From NCBI GenBank assembly GCA_017627975.1, contig JAGAFT010000187.1, positions 1 through 23,451 on the forward strand: 23,451 bases of DNA. The letters are read 5' to 3'. The position numbers and the translations under genes are program-made. Below, piece by piece: positions 1-8,449 of the stretch (position 1 is the stretch's first letter; each line of letters opens with the position of its first letter). The notes under the pieces are model-generated. The model saw only the letters and a list, made by a program, of their open reading frames with translations. It was not told the origin of the DNA and searched no databases. The DNA comes from Oscillospiraceae bacterium (GTDB taxonomy: Bacteria; Bacillota_A; Clostridia; Oscillospirales; Oscillospiraceae).

Positions 1-1171
1 CCATCCCGCGGCGGCCTCCGCCCATGCCGCCGAAACCGCCGGGCTGCTGCCCGCCGAAGTCACTGTTTCCGTCCTGAGCCTGAGGGAAGCCGTTTCCGTC
101 GCTGGAGACTCCGCCCGGGAAGTCGTCCATGTTCAGCCGGCCACCGCGGCCCATCCCGCCGAAGCCGCCCATGCCCATCATCTGGTTCGGAATGGTGTCG
201 ACCTGCTGCCCGTTAACAATCACTGTGCCTCCGGTAAACGTGACGCTTCCGTCAATGTCGAACGAAGAATTTCCGGTGATGTCAATGGTTCCGCCGGTGA
301 TGGCGAGGTCTCCGTTGGAATCGATGCCGTCCGTATCCCCGGCTCCCATCACAATGGTGAGAGCGCCTCCGTTGATTTCGACCGCGGGCCGCGTCGTATC
401 CGAGATCCAGGTGGCGTTGATGCCGTCGTCTCCCGCCTGAACGGAGACGCTTCCACCACTGACGATGACGTTGGAAGCCTCAATGCCTTCGGTTCCCGCA
501 TTCAGCGTCAATACGCCGTTTTCCAGGGTGAGTGTGTCGTTTGCGCTGAGCGCTTTCCGGGCGGCGGTGACAGAGATTGTGCCGCTTTTGATCTTCAGGT
601 CATCCTTGCCGACGATTCCGTGACCGGCGGGGGAGTTGATCGTGAGGGCGCCGGTTCCCTTGATGGTGAGGTCATCCTTGGAGAAAATGACGGCGTCAAT
701 GTTATTTTCATCGGTCTGCACAAAGCTTCCTCCGTTGCCGAGCGTGCTGGCCGTGCTGTCCTTCAGGCTGATCACGACTTTGTCCGCGGAACGGACATAG
801 ATGGCGGCGGAACCGGAACTCGTGATGCTGACACCGTCCAGAATCAGACGGACGCGGTTTTCCTTGGCGGTGTCCACACAGATCTGTCCGTCGGAGAGGG
901 AACCGGTGAGGGTATAGCTGCCCGCGTCAACGATGGTGACGGTGCTGCCGGAGAAGATGACGCTGCTGCAGGAACTGCTGCTCTGCGCGTCGCTGAGCAG
1001 GATGCTGTATTCGGGAAGATCTTCGTCCTCCGCGCCTGCGCCGCTGCTCTCGGCCTGTGCTTCCGGGCCGGTCATCGTCAGCATCAGGGACAGAAAGAGC
1101 ATAAGCGTCAACAGGAAGGGGAGAACGCGAAGAAAGACCGGCCCGCTGCTCTTGCGGTTGCGTTTTGTCAT
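1..1171 (-). CDS. Secreted carbohydrate-binding (Cthe_2159-like beta-helix) protein, C-terminus cut by window edge
   Basis: The frame stays open from the ATG at 1171 to the window edge, about 390 codons, so the C-terminus is missing. The start follows GGAGGATTCCCAGCC. Residues 1-40 form a signal peptide: a basic stretch (TKRNRK), a long hydrophobic core (FLLTLMLFLSLML) and an Ala-Gln-Ala cleavage site. From about residue 55 to 330 there are short beta-strand repeats with recurring motifs such as GTGALTI, GGTIDITG and GGSVSV, as expected of a right-handed beta-helix. The last 70 visible residues are rich in Gly, Met, Gln and Pro (MGMGGFGGMGRGG, QQPGGFGGMGGG). This matches the carbohydrate-binding domain family typified by Cthe_2159, which often accompanies VTC and DUF4956 genes, as here. 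It is the last gene of that operon, 17 bp after DUF4956. It probably sits at the cell surface and binds acidic polysaccharide; the ligand is inferred from the family. Confidence 0.82.
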   Translation of the reverse strand, partial: MTKRNRKSSGPVFLRVLPFLLTLMLFLSLMLTMTGPEAQAESSGAGAEDEDLPEYSILLSDAQSSSSCSSVIFSGSTVTIVDAGSYTLTGSLSDGQICVDTAKENRVRLILDGVSITSSGSAAIYVRSADKVVISLKDSTASTLGNGGSFVQTDENNIDAVIFSKDDLTIKGTGALTINSPAGHGIVGKDDLKIKSGTISVTAARKALSANDTLTLENGVLTLNAGTEGIEASNVIVSGGSVSVQAGDDGINATWISDTTRPAVEINGGALTIVMGAGDTDGIDSNGDLAITGGTIDITGNSSFDIDGSVTFTGGTVIVNGQQVDTIPNQMMGMGGFGGMGRGGRLNMDDFPGGVSSDGNGFPQAQDGNSDFGGQQPGGFGGMGGGRRGM

Positions 1172-1188
1172 GGCTGGGAATCCTCCTT

Positions 1189-1875
1189 TCACAGTTCGCT
1201 GCCTTCGCAGCGGGCAGCGAGATTGATTTCAAGATTTCCGTTCCGGCAGCGCAGCTCGTCGATCATGGCTTTTTCGGTACCGGGCTTCAGCATGCGCAGC
1301 TCGTAGCTCAGGCGGTTCAGAGAACCGAGGTTGGTGGTCTTGACCCGGACCAGTCTGGCGCCGGACGTGTAACGGTTGAAAATATCATCGAATAAGCCCG
1401 CGTATTCCAGATCTTCTGGAATAGTGATCTGCAGGGTTTTCTCCGCTTCTTCGTCTCCAGCGTCCGGGAAGATGAGGCGGGTGAAGAGCGCATACATCGC
1501 ACAGAGGATCACGGTGAACAGGGCGGCCAGAAGTGGGAAGCCCATTCCGCAGGCAAGGCCGATCGCCATGGAGATGAAGACGGAGACGATTTCTTTTCCC
1601 GTACCGGGCGCGGAACGGAAGCGAACCAGGGAAAAGGTGCCGGCTACGGCTACGCCCGCGCCGATGCTGCCGCTGACCATCAGGATGACGACGGAGACGA
1701 CCGCGGGGAGAAGGGAGAGCGTCAACGCAAAGCTGCGGCTGCAGTGCTCAATGGAGCGGTAGAGCAGGGCGTAGACAAGACCGAGGATCAGCGCCGAGGC
1801 GATGATCGCCAGAAAGACCGGCAGCGTCACCGTGGAGCTGCCGCTGTAGAGAGCGGTAAAAAACGTATCAAGCAC
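1189..1875 (-). CDS. DUF4956 family membrane protein
   Basis: About 228 residues. The N-terminal part has several hydrophobic helices (around TLPVFLAIIASALILGLVYALL, then LSLLPAVVSVVILMV and MAIGLACGMGFPLLAALFTVIL). Between them lies the family signature FSLVRFRSAPGTGKEI, and a soluble C-terminal domain of about 90 residues follows. I chose the GTG at 1875 because AGAGG lies 8 nt upstream; the GTG at 1884 directly abuts that Shine-Dalgarno and is less likely. The gene overlaps the end of the VTC gene by 8 bp, which suggests translational coupling. DUF4956 proteins commonly neighbour VTC-domain polymerases in Clostridia and are thought to work with them at the membrane. No biochemical function is established that I can name. 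Confidence 0.85.
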   Translation of the reverse strand: MLDTFFTALYSGSSTVTLPVFLAIIASALILGLVYALLYRSIEHCSRSFALTLSLLPAVVSVVILMVSGSIGAGVAVAGTFSLVRFRSAPGTGKEIVSVFISMAIGLACGMGFPLLAALFTVILCAMYALFTRLIFPDAGDEEAEKTLQITIPEDLEYAGLFDDIFNRYTSGARLVRVKTTNLGSLNRLSYELRMLKPGTEKAMIDELRCRNGNLEINLAARCEGSEL

Positions 1876-2584
1876 AGGAAACACCTCTCATTCTGTAATT
1901 GTTCAGCATGGCCGTATAGGCCGTGCCGTATTTGGAAAAACTGGTTTTGCGAATCTCCGCCTCATTGAGCAGAGAGACCAGCCACATCGGAATCGCGGAA
2001 GCGGTTTTGATCTCCAGCAGGGACTCGCCGGCGCCGAGAATGCTGTGGCCGCAGGGGAGCGCGGAGAGTCTGCAGTCTTCCGTCTGCCAGAGAATGTTGC
2101 GGTCAAAGGTGAGACGGAGTTCCGGATCAATACGGTCAAACCAGGCGTTCCGGTCATAGCTGATGTGCGCGGCCGGAATCAGATCCCGGTAGCTGTGACA
2201 GAACCAGTCGATCTCGCGACCGATCTGGGAGTCCGACGGCATCGGAATCTCTCCATGCATATAGGCTTCGGCCAGATCCAGCGGGAGAGAGATCCTGCGT
2301 TTGTATACCACGCCGTCGTACTTTTTCTTCAGCTCCAGAAAGACAGAATCGTTCCCGCAGGCCGGACCGTAGCTGCGCATCCGGATCTTTTCCTTGTAGA
2401 CCGGGCGCTCCAGGGAACGCCGGACCAGAAGGTAATCGGGGGTGTCGTAATAGACGTTGCAGATCGTGCTCTCCCCGTGCTCATCTGGGCGCATCCTGCC
2501 CTGAATCGCGCTTTCCAGGAAGCGGCGCTGCTGCGTATTCAAAAGAAACTTCATTTCGTGACGTTCAAAAATTGCACCGGACAT
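1868..2584 (-). CDS. VTC domain protein, polyphosphate polymerase-like
   Basis: 238 residues, a full single VTC domain. Visible family features are the N-terminal FERHEMKFLLN, the basic and aromatic tunnel motif CNVYYDTPDYLLVRRSLERPVYKEKIRMRSYG, the acidic/basic strand VFLELKKKYDGVVYKRRISL, and the C-terminal LLEIKTASAIPMWLVSLL. In eukaryotes the VTC catalytic domain makes polyphosphate from ATP inside a charged tunnel; bacterial members are annotated as polyphosphate polymerase domain proteins by homology. The start ATG has AGAGG 8 nt upstream. It is the first gene of the three-gene operon and is probably controlled by the direct-repeat promoter just upstream. The family call is firm, but the actual reaction in this host is inferred. 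Confidence 0.87.
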   Translation of the reverse strand: MSGAIFERHEMKFLLNTQQRRFLESAIQGRMRPDEHGESTICNVYYDTPDYLLVRRSLERPVYKEKIRMRSYGPACGNDSVFLELKKKYDGVVYKRRISLPLDLAEAYMHGEIPMPSDSQIGREIDWFCHSYRDLIPAAHISYDRNAWFDRIDPELRLTFDRNILWQTEDCRLSALPCGHSILGAGESLLEIKTASAIPMWLVSLLNEAEIRKTSFSKYGTAYTAMLNNYRMRGVSCA

Positions 2585-2614
2585 AACATGTACCTCTTTT
2601 CCTGTGATGAGCAG

Positions 2615-2646
2615 AGTATAACAGCGGAAACTTAGAGGAAACTTAG
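2615..2646 (-). promoter_or_regulatory. Promoter of the VTC operon with tandem direct-repeat operator
   Basis: On the minus strand the sequence CTAAGTTTCC occurs twice with an exact 11-bp period (plus-strand 2626-2635 and 2637-2646). It is followed after 5 bp by a -10 box TATACT (2615-2620). There is no good -35 box; the repeats occupy its place. Eleven-bp-period direct repeats overlapping -35 are typical of OmpR/PhoB-family response regulators that activate transcription. The regulator is not in this window. Confidence 0.6.
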
Positions 2647-2679
2647 GAAGAATTTGAACAAACTGAAAACAGGCGCAGA

Positions 2680-2725
2680 CGGCAAAAGCAGGCAGAATGA
2701 AGGTTCATCCTGCCTGCCGATGCCG
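2680..2725. repeat. Long imperfect palindrome, possible terminator or leader hairpin
   Basis: CGGCA, GCAGGCAG and ATGAA on the left pair with TTCAT, CTGCCTGC and TGCCG on the right around a 2-base centre, with one A:C mismatch and one 3-base internal loop. On the minus strand the inner stem is followed by CTTTTGCC, so it could be a second terminator for the pyr operon. It lies just upstream of the VTC promoter. Confidence 0.55.
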
Positions 2726-2780
2726 TGAAAAACTCCTGCACTTTCCTTGCGGCGGGTGTGCGTCCGCAAAACATCATAAT

Positions 2781-2819
2781 AGCAGAAAACCTGTCCGTTT
2801 TCGGGACAGGTTTTCTGCT
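2781..2819. terminator. Intrinsic terminator downstream of pyrF
   Basis: A perfect 16-bp stem (2781-2796 with 2804-2819) encloses a 7-nt loop. Its 3' arm carries a run of U in both directions. It lies 46 bp past the pyrF stop codon and before the VTC promoter, so it most likely ends the pyr transcript. Confidence 0.8.
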
Positions 2820-2864
2820 TGCTCAAAGAACAGCAATGTCGTATTTTCTCATTTGGGCAGGAGC

Positions 2865-3578
2865 TTACAGAAAATCCTTTCTGCATCGATGCCAGGCGGC
2901 AACGGGATCCGCGGCTGCCGTGATGGGGCGGCCGACGACGATAAAGTCGCTGCCCAGTTCTTTCGCCTGTGCCGGGGTGGTGACGCGCTTCTGGTCTCCC
3001 TTGTCGCCGTCTGTGAACCGCACCCCCGGCGTCACGGTGAGGAAGCCCTCGCCGCAGGCCCGGTGCACTTTCCCCGCCTCAAGCGGGGAGCAGACCACGC
3101 CGTCGAGGCCGGCGGCCGCGGCGTTCTGTGCATAGGCGATTACGACCTCATCGATGGGCCGCGGGATGAGAAGCTCCTTCTCCATGCTCTGCTGGTCCGT
3201 GCTGGTGAGCTGCGTCACCGCGATAAGAAGCGGCCTTGTGCCGTCCGGCCTGGTCAGGCCCTCGAGCGCGGCCTCCATCATGGCCCTGGTGCCCGCGGCG
3301 TGCAGGTTCACAATGTCCGCGCCAAGGCCGGAGAGCACGCGCATGGCCTTTTTTACGGTGTTTGGAATGTCGTGCAGCTTCAGATCGAGAAACACCCGGT
3401 GCCCGCGCGCCTTGAGCTGCCGCACGATGTCGGGTCCCGCCGCGTAGTACAGCTCCATTCCGATCTTGACGAAGGGCCGCTCGTCTCCGAACTTCCCGAG
3501 AAACGCTATTGTTTCCTCTGCCGATGCGAAATCGCAGGCGACGATCACATCGCGCGCCCCCTTGAGTTTATCTGTCAT
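2865..3578 (-). CDS. pyrF: Orotidine 5'-phosphate decarboxylase
   Basis: 237 residues, the usual length of the bacterial short-form enzyme. It decarboxylates OMP to UMP, the last step of de novo pyrimidine synthesis, in the cytoplasm. The catalytic DxKxxD motif is visible as DLKLHDI (Asp65, Lys67, Asp70). [12 protein letters not shown] follows the substrate strand, TPGVRF lies near the phosphate loop, and FIVVGRPIT is the C-terminal phosphate-binding signature. The ATG at 3578 is preceded by AGGAGGAGCAC. Longer in-frame extensions into pyrD lack any support. The start overlaps the pyrD stop by 11 bp, indicating coupling. It is the last gene of the pyr operon and is followed by a strong terminator. 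Confidence 0.96.
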   Translation of the reverse strand: MTDKLKGARDVIVACDFASAEETIAFLGKFGDERPFVKIGMELYYAAGPDIVRQLKARGHRVFLDLKLHDIPNTVKKAMRVLSGLGADIVNLHAAGTRAMMEAALEGLTRPDGTRPLLIAVTQLTSTDQQSMEKELLIPRPIDEVVIAYAQNAAAAGLDGVVCSPLEAGKVHRACGEGFLTVTPGVRFTDGDKGDQKRVTTPAQAKELGSDFIVVGRPITAAADPVAAWHRCRKDFL

Positions 3579-4485
3579 GTGCTCCTCCTGTAATATCTTT
3601 GAGTTCCCGGATCCCATAGCGGTCCATGGCCTCCGGCAGCGCCTCGATGATCTTCGGGCAGGCCAGCGGGTCGCGCAGGTTTGCCGCGCCGACCTCCACA
3701 GCCGTTGCCCCGGCAAGCATCATCTCGATCACATCCTCGGCGCTCGCAATGCCGCCGAGACCCACAATGGGGATCCTGACCGCCTCGTAAACCTGCCACA
3801 CGGCACGCAGGGCGATGGGGAAGACCGCGGGGCCGGAGAGTCCACCGGTGACGTTTTTCAGCACCGGCCGACGGGTCTTCAGGTCGATGCGCAGGGCGGT
3901 GACGGTATTGATGAGGCTGAGTCCGTCCGCCCCCGCCCCCTCGCAGGCTCTCGCAATCTCGGTGATATCCGTGACATTCGGCGTAAGCTTCATGATCACA
4001 GGCTTCTTTGTGACCTTCCGCACCGCCGCCGTGACGGCCGCGGCCTGTTTCGGATCGGTCCCGAAGCTCATGCCTCCGCCGTGTACGTTGGGACAGCTGA
4101 TGTTGACCTCCAGCCAGCCGACAGCCTCGTCCTGCTCCAGCATGGCGCAGGTCCTGGCATAATCGTCTATGGAAAAGCCGCTGATGTTGGCCATCACCGG
4201 TTTATGAAAGCGCCGGCGCAGGGCCGGAAGCTCCTCGCGGAGCACCGCTTCCGCCCCGGGATTCTGAAGTCCGACTGCGTTGAGCATCCCGGACGGCGCT
4301 TCGGCGATCCGCGGAAGGGGATTGCCCTCGCGCGGCAAGAGCGTGGTTCCCTTGAAGGAGAGACTCCCCAGAACATCCAGATCATAGAATTCGGAGAATT
4401 CCTTCCCATACCCGAAGGTGCCGGAAGCGGGAATGACGGGGTTATCCAGCGCTATGCCGCAGAGCGTCACGCTCAGTCTTCCCAT
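3568..4485 (-). CDS. pyrD: Dihydroorotate dehydrogenase, class 1B catalytic subunit
   Basis: 305 residues, normal for class 1B. It oxidises dihydroorotate to orotate on FMN and passes electrons to PyrK and then to NAD. Visible features are the N-terminal [16 protein letters not shown], the FMN/substrate loop [13 protein letters not shown], and the active-site base Cys131 in [11 protein letters not shown], which is diagnostic of class 1 rather than the membrane-bound class 2. The FMN phosphate-binding segment is [29 protein letters not shown]. The start ATG at 4485 is preceded by GAAGGAGGATCTGGT. It overlaps pyrK by 13 bp upstream and pyrF by 11 bp downstream. Adjacent pyrK confirms the 1B assignment. 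Confidence 0.96.
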   Translation of the reverse strand: MGRLSVTLCGIALDNPVIPASGTFGYGKEFSEFYDLDVLGSLSFKGTTLLPREGNPLPRIAEAPSGMLNAVGLQNPGAEAVLREELPALRRRFHKPVMANISGFSIDDYARTCAMLEQDEAVGWLEVNISCPNVHGGGMSFGTDPKQAAAVTAAVRKVTKKPVIMKLTPNVTDITEIARACEGAGADGLSLINTVTALRIDLKTRRPVLKNVTGGLSGPAVFPIALRAVWQVYEAVRIPIVGLGGIASAEDVIEMMLAGATAVEVGAANLRDPLACPKIIEALPEAMDRYGIRELKDITGGAHDR

Positions 4486-5270
4486 ACCAGATCCTCCTTC
4501 CCGAACACCGGACCGTCCTTGCAGACCCGCTTCATCCCGTCGCGGGTCTTCTTCGCACAGCCCATGCACGCCCCGAAGCCGCAGCCCATACGCACGTCGA
4601 AGGCAACCTGGCCCCCGGCGTTCTCCCGCCTGCAGAGCTCGGTCATGACGGTCTCCGAGCCGCAGGCGTAAAAGTAGTCATGATCTGTCTTCTCAAGGGC
4701 GGCAAACAGGTCCTCGGTGTATTGAACATCCAGTCCGGGGAAGAGTTCAGCGCCGAAACGGCTGGCTTCCTCGCGAAACCCCAGCAGGACCGACGGCCTG
4801 ACGCCGCAAGACACAAGTCTTTTTGCAAGCCCTGCCATCGGCGAGAGCCCGCTGCCGCAGCCGACAAGCACCGGGGTCCGGCTCTCGGGCCGGACCGCAA
4901 ACCCGTTTCCAAGCCCGGTCAGGATCTCAAGCTCCGCACCGGGCACCAGTGAGTGAAGGAGTTCCGTTCCGGAGCCGACGCGTTCGATCAGCAGCGTGAG
5001 CCAGCCCTCGCCCCAGTCGCAGACCGAGAAGGGCCGGCGCAGGAACTTCCCCGGCACCGCGACGGAAACAAACTGGCCCGGGGCCGCGATGGCCGAGGTG
5101 TCGCCGGTAAGGCGAAGCAGACGCACCGTCGCACTGAGGGAACGGCTCTCCGCGAGGCGGAAACGACCGTCCCGGGCTGACCCGGGAGAAGACAGCGGGG
5201 ACGGTTCTTGCTGTCTTGATGAAGACAGAAGAACCGTCCCTCTGTCTTCACACTTTTCGTTGATCTTCAT
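4473..5270 (-). CDS. pyrK: Dihydroorotate dehydrogenase electron transfer subunit, with N-terminal repeat insertion
   Basis: 265 residues. PyrK carries FAD and a [2Fe-2S] cluster and moves electrons from PyrD to NAD. The FAD site is RRPFSV (78-83) and the NAD-binding loop is VLVGCGSGLSPMAGLAKRL. The cluster ligands are Cys230, Cys235, Cys238 and Cys250 (MGCGFGACMGC, then VCKDGPVF). The start ATG overlaps the carB stop as ATGA, so the start is well fixed. Residues 8-28 are encoded by a 62-bp palindromic repeat (5188-5249). This places the conserved PGQF motif at residue 64 instead of about 38 as in Bacillus subtilis PyrK. No alternative start lies between the repeat and the conserved fold, so the extra residues are probably translated. 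The rest of the protein looks intact. Confidence 0.93.
   Translation of the reverse strand: MKINEKCEDRGTVLLSSSRQQEPSPLSSPGSARDGRFRLAESRSLSATVRLLRLTGDTSAIAAPGQFVSVAVPGKFLRRPFSVCDWGEGWLTLLIERVGSGTELLHSLVPGAELEILTGLGNGFAVRPESRTPVLVGCGSGLSPMAGLAKRLVSCGVRPSVLLGFREEASRFGAELFPGLDVQYTEDLFAALEKTDHDYFYACGSETVMTELCRRENAGGQVAFDVRMGCGFGACMGCAKKTRDGMKRVCKDGPVFGKEDLVWED
5188..5249. repeat. GGGACGGTTCTT-type palindromic repeat inside pyrK
   Basis: Two imperfect inverted arms of about 30 bp, 5188-5217 and 5221-5249, match except for two 1-base differences and flank a 3-bp centre. Each arm starts GAAGACAG and ends with its complement CTGTCTT(C), with GGGACGGTTCTT between. A partial extra half (ACCGTCCC, about 5166-5173) and a CCCGGG-CTGA-CCCGGG dyad (5171-5186) adjoin it. 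The double-palindrome design resembles REP/REPIN-type elements moved by RAYT transposases; that assignment is inference. Only one copy occurs in this window. Confidence 0.75.
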
Positions 5271-8200
5271 CTTCCGCTGTCGATGGTGCTGACCGTAATC
5301 GTCGTCTCCTCCAGCACGTCGAGCAGCACCCGCACCGTGTCGAGGGAGGTGAAGATGGTCACGTTGTTCTCGGTGGCACAGCGGCGGATGATCACGCCGT
5401 CCTCCAGGTGTTTGCCGCTGTGGATTGCGCGGGTATTGATGATGTAGCTGACATAGCCCGCACGGATGGAATCGAGGATCTCTTCGCTTCCCTCGCTGAT
5501 TTTATGACGCACACGGGTACGGATTCCGTTTTCCTTGAGAAAGCGGGCGGTTCCGGGCGTGGCCTCAATATTAAAGCCCATGTCATAGAACCTTCGTACC
5601 AGCGGCAGCGCCTCTTCACGATCCTCCCGCGCGACCGTGACAAAGACGGTGCCGTAGTTCTGCAGTTTCATGCCCGAGGCCTGCAGGGCCTTGTACATGG
5701 CGCGGCTGATCTTGTCGTCATAGCCGATGGCCTCGCCGGTGGACTTCATCTCCGGCGAGAGGTAGGCGTCCAGACCCTTGATCTTGTTCCAGGAGAAAAC
5801 CGGGACCTTGACATAGTGACGTTTGCGCTCTTCTGGATAGAGGTCAAAGATTCCCTGTTCCTTCAGGCTCTTGCCGAGAATCACTTCGGTTGCGATGTCC
5901 GCGAGGGAATAACCCGTGGCCTTCGAGAGGAAGGGCACCGTGCGGGAGGACCTGGGGTTTACCTCGATGATGTAGACGTTCTCCTCCTTGTCCACGATGA
6001 ACTGGATGTTATAGAGGCCGACGATCCCGATCCCGAGTCCCAGCTTCTTTGCGTACTGGAGAATGATCCCCTTGACCCGGTTGGAGATGGAGAAGGCTGG
6101 ATACACGCTGATCGAGTCGCCGGAGTGTACTCCCGTGCGCTCCACCAGCTCCATGATCCCCGGCACGAACACGTCGCGTCCGTCGCAGATCGCGTCGACC
6201 TCGACTTCCTTGCCCTGGATGTACTTATCCACCAGCACGGGCTTGTCCGCGTCGATCTCCACCGCGGTCTTGAGGTAGTGGCGCAGCATGTCCTCGCTTG
6301 CGACGATCTCCATGGCGCGTCCGCCCAGCACGAAGCTCGGCCGCACCAGCACCGGGTACCCGATCTCGGCCGCAGCGCGGACGCCGTCCTCGATGTTCGT
6401 GACGGCGCAGCCCATGGGCTGGGGAATGTTGAGGTCCAGCAGGATCTTCTCAAAACTGTCGCGGTTCTCGGCCCGCTCGATGGCGGCGCAGTCGGTCCCG
6501 ACGATCTTTACGCCCCGGTCCATGAGCGGCTGGGCGAGGTTGATGGCGGTCTGCCCACCCAGGGAGGCGATGACGCCCTCCGGCTGCTCGAAGTCAAGGA
6601 TTGCCATCACGTCTTCCGGCGTCAGCGGCTCGAAATACAGCTTGTCCCCGGTGGTGTAGTCCGTCGAGACGGTCTCGGGGTTGTTGTTGATGATGATCGC
6701 CTCATAGTCCGCCCGCTTGATGGTCTGTACCGCGTGCACCGTGGAATAGTCGAACTCCACGCCCTGACCGATGCGGATGGGCCCCGCACCCAGGACCACG
6801 ATCTTTCGCTTGTCCGTGAGCCTGCTGTCGTTCTTCCCGCTGTACGAGGAGTAGAGATAGGCGATGTATTTCCCGGTGTGCAGCGTGTCCACCATCCGGA
6901 ATACCGGCGTGATGCCGAGCTTCTTCCTGCGGGCATAGAGCTCCGTCTCCTCCAGATGCCAGACCTTCGCGATCCACCGGTCCGAAAAGCCCATCTTCTT
7001 GGCTTCCAGCAGAACCCCCGTGTCATTCACGTTCTCACGAAGCTTGCGCTCCATCCCCACGATCTTCTCCAGCGACTCGAGGAACAGCTCGGTGATCATC
7101 GTGACCTCATGCAGCTCTGCAACCGAAACGCCCCTGCGCAGCAGCTCCATAATCGCGAAAATGTTGTCGTCCCGGAAGACGCGGATATACTCCATCAGCT
7201 CCTCATCCGTGCAGCTGTCAAACTTCGCGCTGTGCAGATGATAGACCCCTGTCTCCAGGCTGCGGACGCTCTTAAGGAAGCATTCTTCCAGATTCGAGCC
7301 GATTCCCATGACCTCTCCGGTGGCTTTCATTTGGGTCCCGAGGGTGTTCGGCGCATCCGGGAATTTGTCGAAGGGGAAGCGGGGAAACTTCGCCACGATG
7401 TAGTCGAGGGACGGCTCCATGGCGGCGGTGCCGCCCGCAACGGGGATCTCCTCCAGGGCCATGCCCATGGCGATCTTGGCCGTCACCCGCGCGATGGGAT
7501 AGCCGCTGGCCTTGGACGCCAGGGCGGAGGAGCGCGAGACTCTGGGGTTGACTTCGATGAGGTAGTATTCCGAGGTCTCCGGATGCAGGGCAAACTGCAC
7601 ATTGCACCCGCCCTCGATCTTCAGCTCGCGGATGATCTTCAGGGCGCTGTCGTTGAGCATCTTCAGGTCATGCTCATTCAGGCTCAGGATGGGCGCCACG
7701 ACGATGGAGTCGCCCGTATGCACCCCCACCGGGTCCACGTTCTCCATTCCGCAGATGGTGATTGCATGGTCGTTGGAGTCGCGCATGACCTCAAACTCGA
7801 TCTCTTTATAACCCTTCACGCTCTTTTCGATGAGAACCTGATGAACGGGGGAGAGCCGGAAGGCATTGGTGCCGATCTCAACGAGCTCTTCTTCATTGTT
7901 CGCAAAACCGCCGCCGGTCCCGCCGAGGGTAAAGGCCGGCCTCAGCACCACGGGATAGCCGATGTGCTCCGCCGCCGTCTTGGCTTCATCCAGGTTGTAG
8001 GTGATTTCGGAGGGAATGACCGGCTCTCCGATGCTCTGGCACATCTCTTTGAAGAGCTCCCGGTCCTCGGCCCGCTCGATGGAGGAGGAGCTGGTGCCGA
8101 GCAGTTTTGTGCCGCATTCCCGAAGAATCCCTTTCCGCTCCAGCTGCATCGCGAGATTCAGGCCCGTCTGTCCGCCGATACCGGGGACAATGGCGTCCGG

Positions 8201-8446
8201 CCGTTCATAGCGCAGGATCTTTGCCACATACTCCAGGGTCAGAGGCTCCATGTAGACCTTGTCGGCGATGACGGTGTCGGTCATGATGGTGGCGGGGTTT
8301 GAGTTGACAAGCACGACCTCATAGCCTTCCTCACGCAGCGCGAGGCAGGCCTGGGTTCCGGCATAGTCAAATTCGGCGGCCTGGCCGATCACGATGGGAC
8401 CGGAGCCGATGATCAGAACTTTTTTCACATCCGTACGTTTTGACAT
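5267..8446 (-). CDS. carB: Carbamoyl-phosphate synthase large subunit
   Basis: 1059 residues, a full-length large subunit. It makes carbamoyl phosphate from bicarbonate, two ATP and ammonia delivered by the small subunit. The two homologous halves are clear: IIGSGPIVIGQAAEFDYAGTQA starts the first ATP-grasp half, and VVLGAGPIRIGQGVEFDYST starts the second near residue 550. Each half has an ATP-grasp core (EVNPRVSRSSALASKA and EVNPRSSRTVPFLSKA). The last roughly 125 residues form the MGS-like allosteric domain (ATPGTARFLKENGI), where UMP or ornithine usually binds. GGAGG lies 11 nt upstream of the ATG, inside the end of pyrC. The gene begins 3 bp after the pyrC stop and ends in an ATGA overlap with pyrK. 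The small subunit gene carA is not adjacent on either side. Confidence 0.97.
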   Translation of the reverse strand: MSKRTDVKKVLIIGSGPIVIGQAAEFDYAGTQACLALREEGYEVVLVNSNPATIMTDTVIADKVYMEPLTLEYVAKILRYERPDAIVPGIGGQTGLNLAMQLERKGILRECGTKLLGTSSSSIERAEDRELFKEMCQSIGEPVIPSEITYNLDEAKTAAEHIGYPVVLRPAFTLGGTGGGFANNEEELVEIGTNAFRLSPVHQVLIEKSVKGYKEIEFEVMRDSNDHAITICGMENVDPVGVHTGDSIVVAPILSLNEHDLKMLNDSALKIIRELKIEGGCNVQFALHPETSEYYLIEVNPRVSRSSALASKASGYPIARVTAKIAMGMALEEIPVAGGTAAMEPSLDYIVAKFPRFPFDKFPDAPNTLGTQMKATGEVMGIGSNLEECFLKSVRSLETGVYHLHSAKFDSCTDEELMEYIRVFRDDNIFAIMELLRRGVSVAELHEVTMITELFLESLEKIVGMERKLRENVNDTGVLLEAKKMGFSDRWIAKVWHLEETELYARRKKLGITPVFRMVDTLHTGKYIAYLYSSYSGKNDSRLTDKRKIVVLGAGPIRIGQGVEFDYSTVHAVQTIKRADYEAIIINNNPETVSTDYTTGDKLYFEPLTPEDVMAILDFEQPEGVIASLGGQTAINLAQPLMDRGVKIVGTDCAAIERAENRDSFEKILLDLNIPQPMGCAVTNIEDGVRAAAEIGYPVLVRPSFVLGGRAMEIVASEDMLRHYLKTAVEIDADKPVLVDKYIQGKEVEVDAICDGRDVFVPGIMELVERTGVHSGDSISVYPAFSISNRVKGIILQYAKKLGLGIGIVGLYNIQFIVDKEENVYIIEVNPRSSRTVPFLSKATGYSLADIATEVILGKSLKEQGIFDLYPEERKRHYVKVPVFSWNKIKGLDAYLSPEMKSTGEAIGYDDKISRAMYKALQASGMKLQNYGTVFVTVAREDREEALPLVRRFYDMGFNIEATPGTARFLKENGIRTRVRHKISEGSEEILDSIRAGYVSYIINTRAIHSGKHLEDGVIIRRCATENNVTIFTSLDTVRVLLDVLEETTITVSTIDSGR

Positions 8447-8449
8447 AAG

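Noticed and set aside
620..1306. Plus-strand frame of 228 codons opposite the carbohydrate-binding and DUF4956 genes
   Set aside because: Antisense to a continuous minus-strand frame with a signal peptide and beta-helix repeats.
3466..4671. Plus-strand open frame of about 400 codons opposite pyrF-pyrD-pyrK
   Set aside because: Antisense shadow of three genes with catalytic motifs intact on the minus strand.
5408..8302. Very long open frame (about 960 codons) on the plus strand opposite carB
   Set aside because: It is the antisense shadow of a certain carB gene in GC-rich DNA; its translation shows no fold-like motifs and it lacks a ribosome site.
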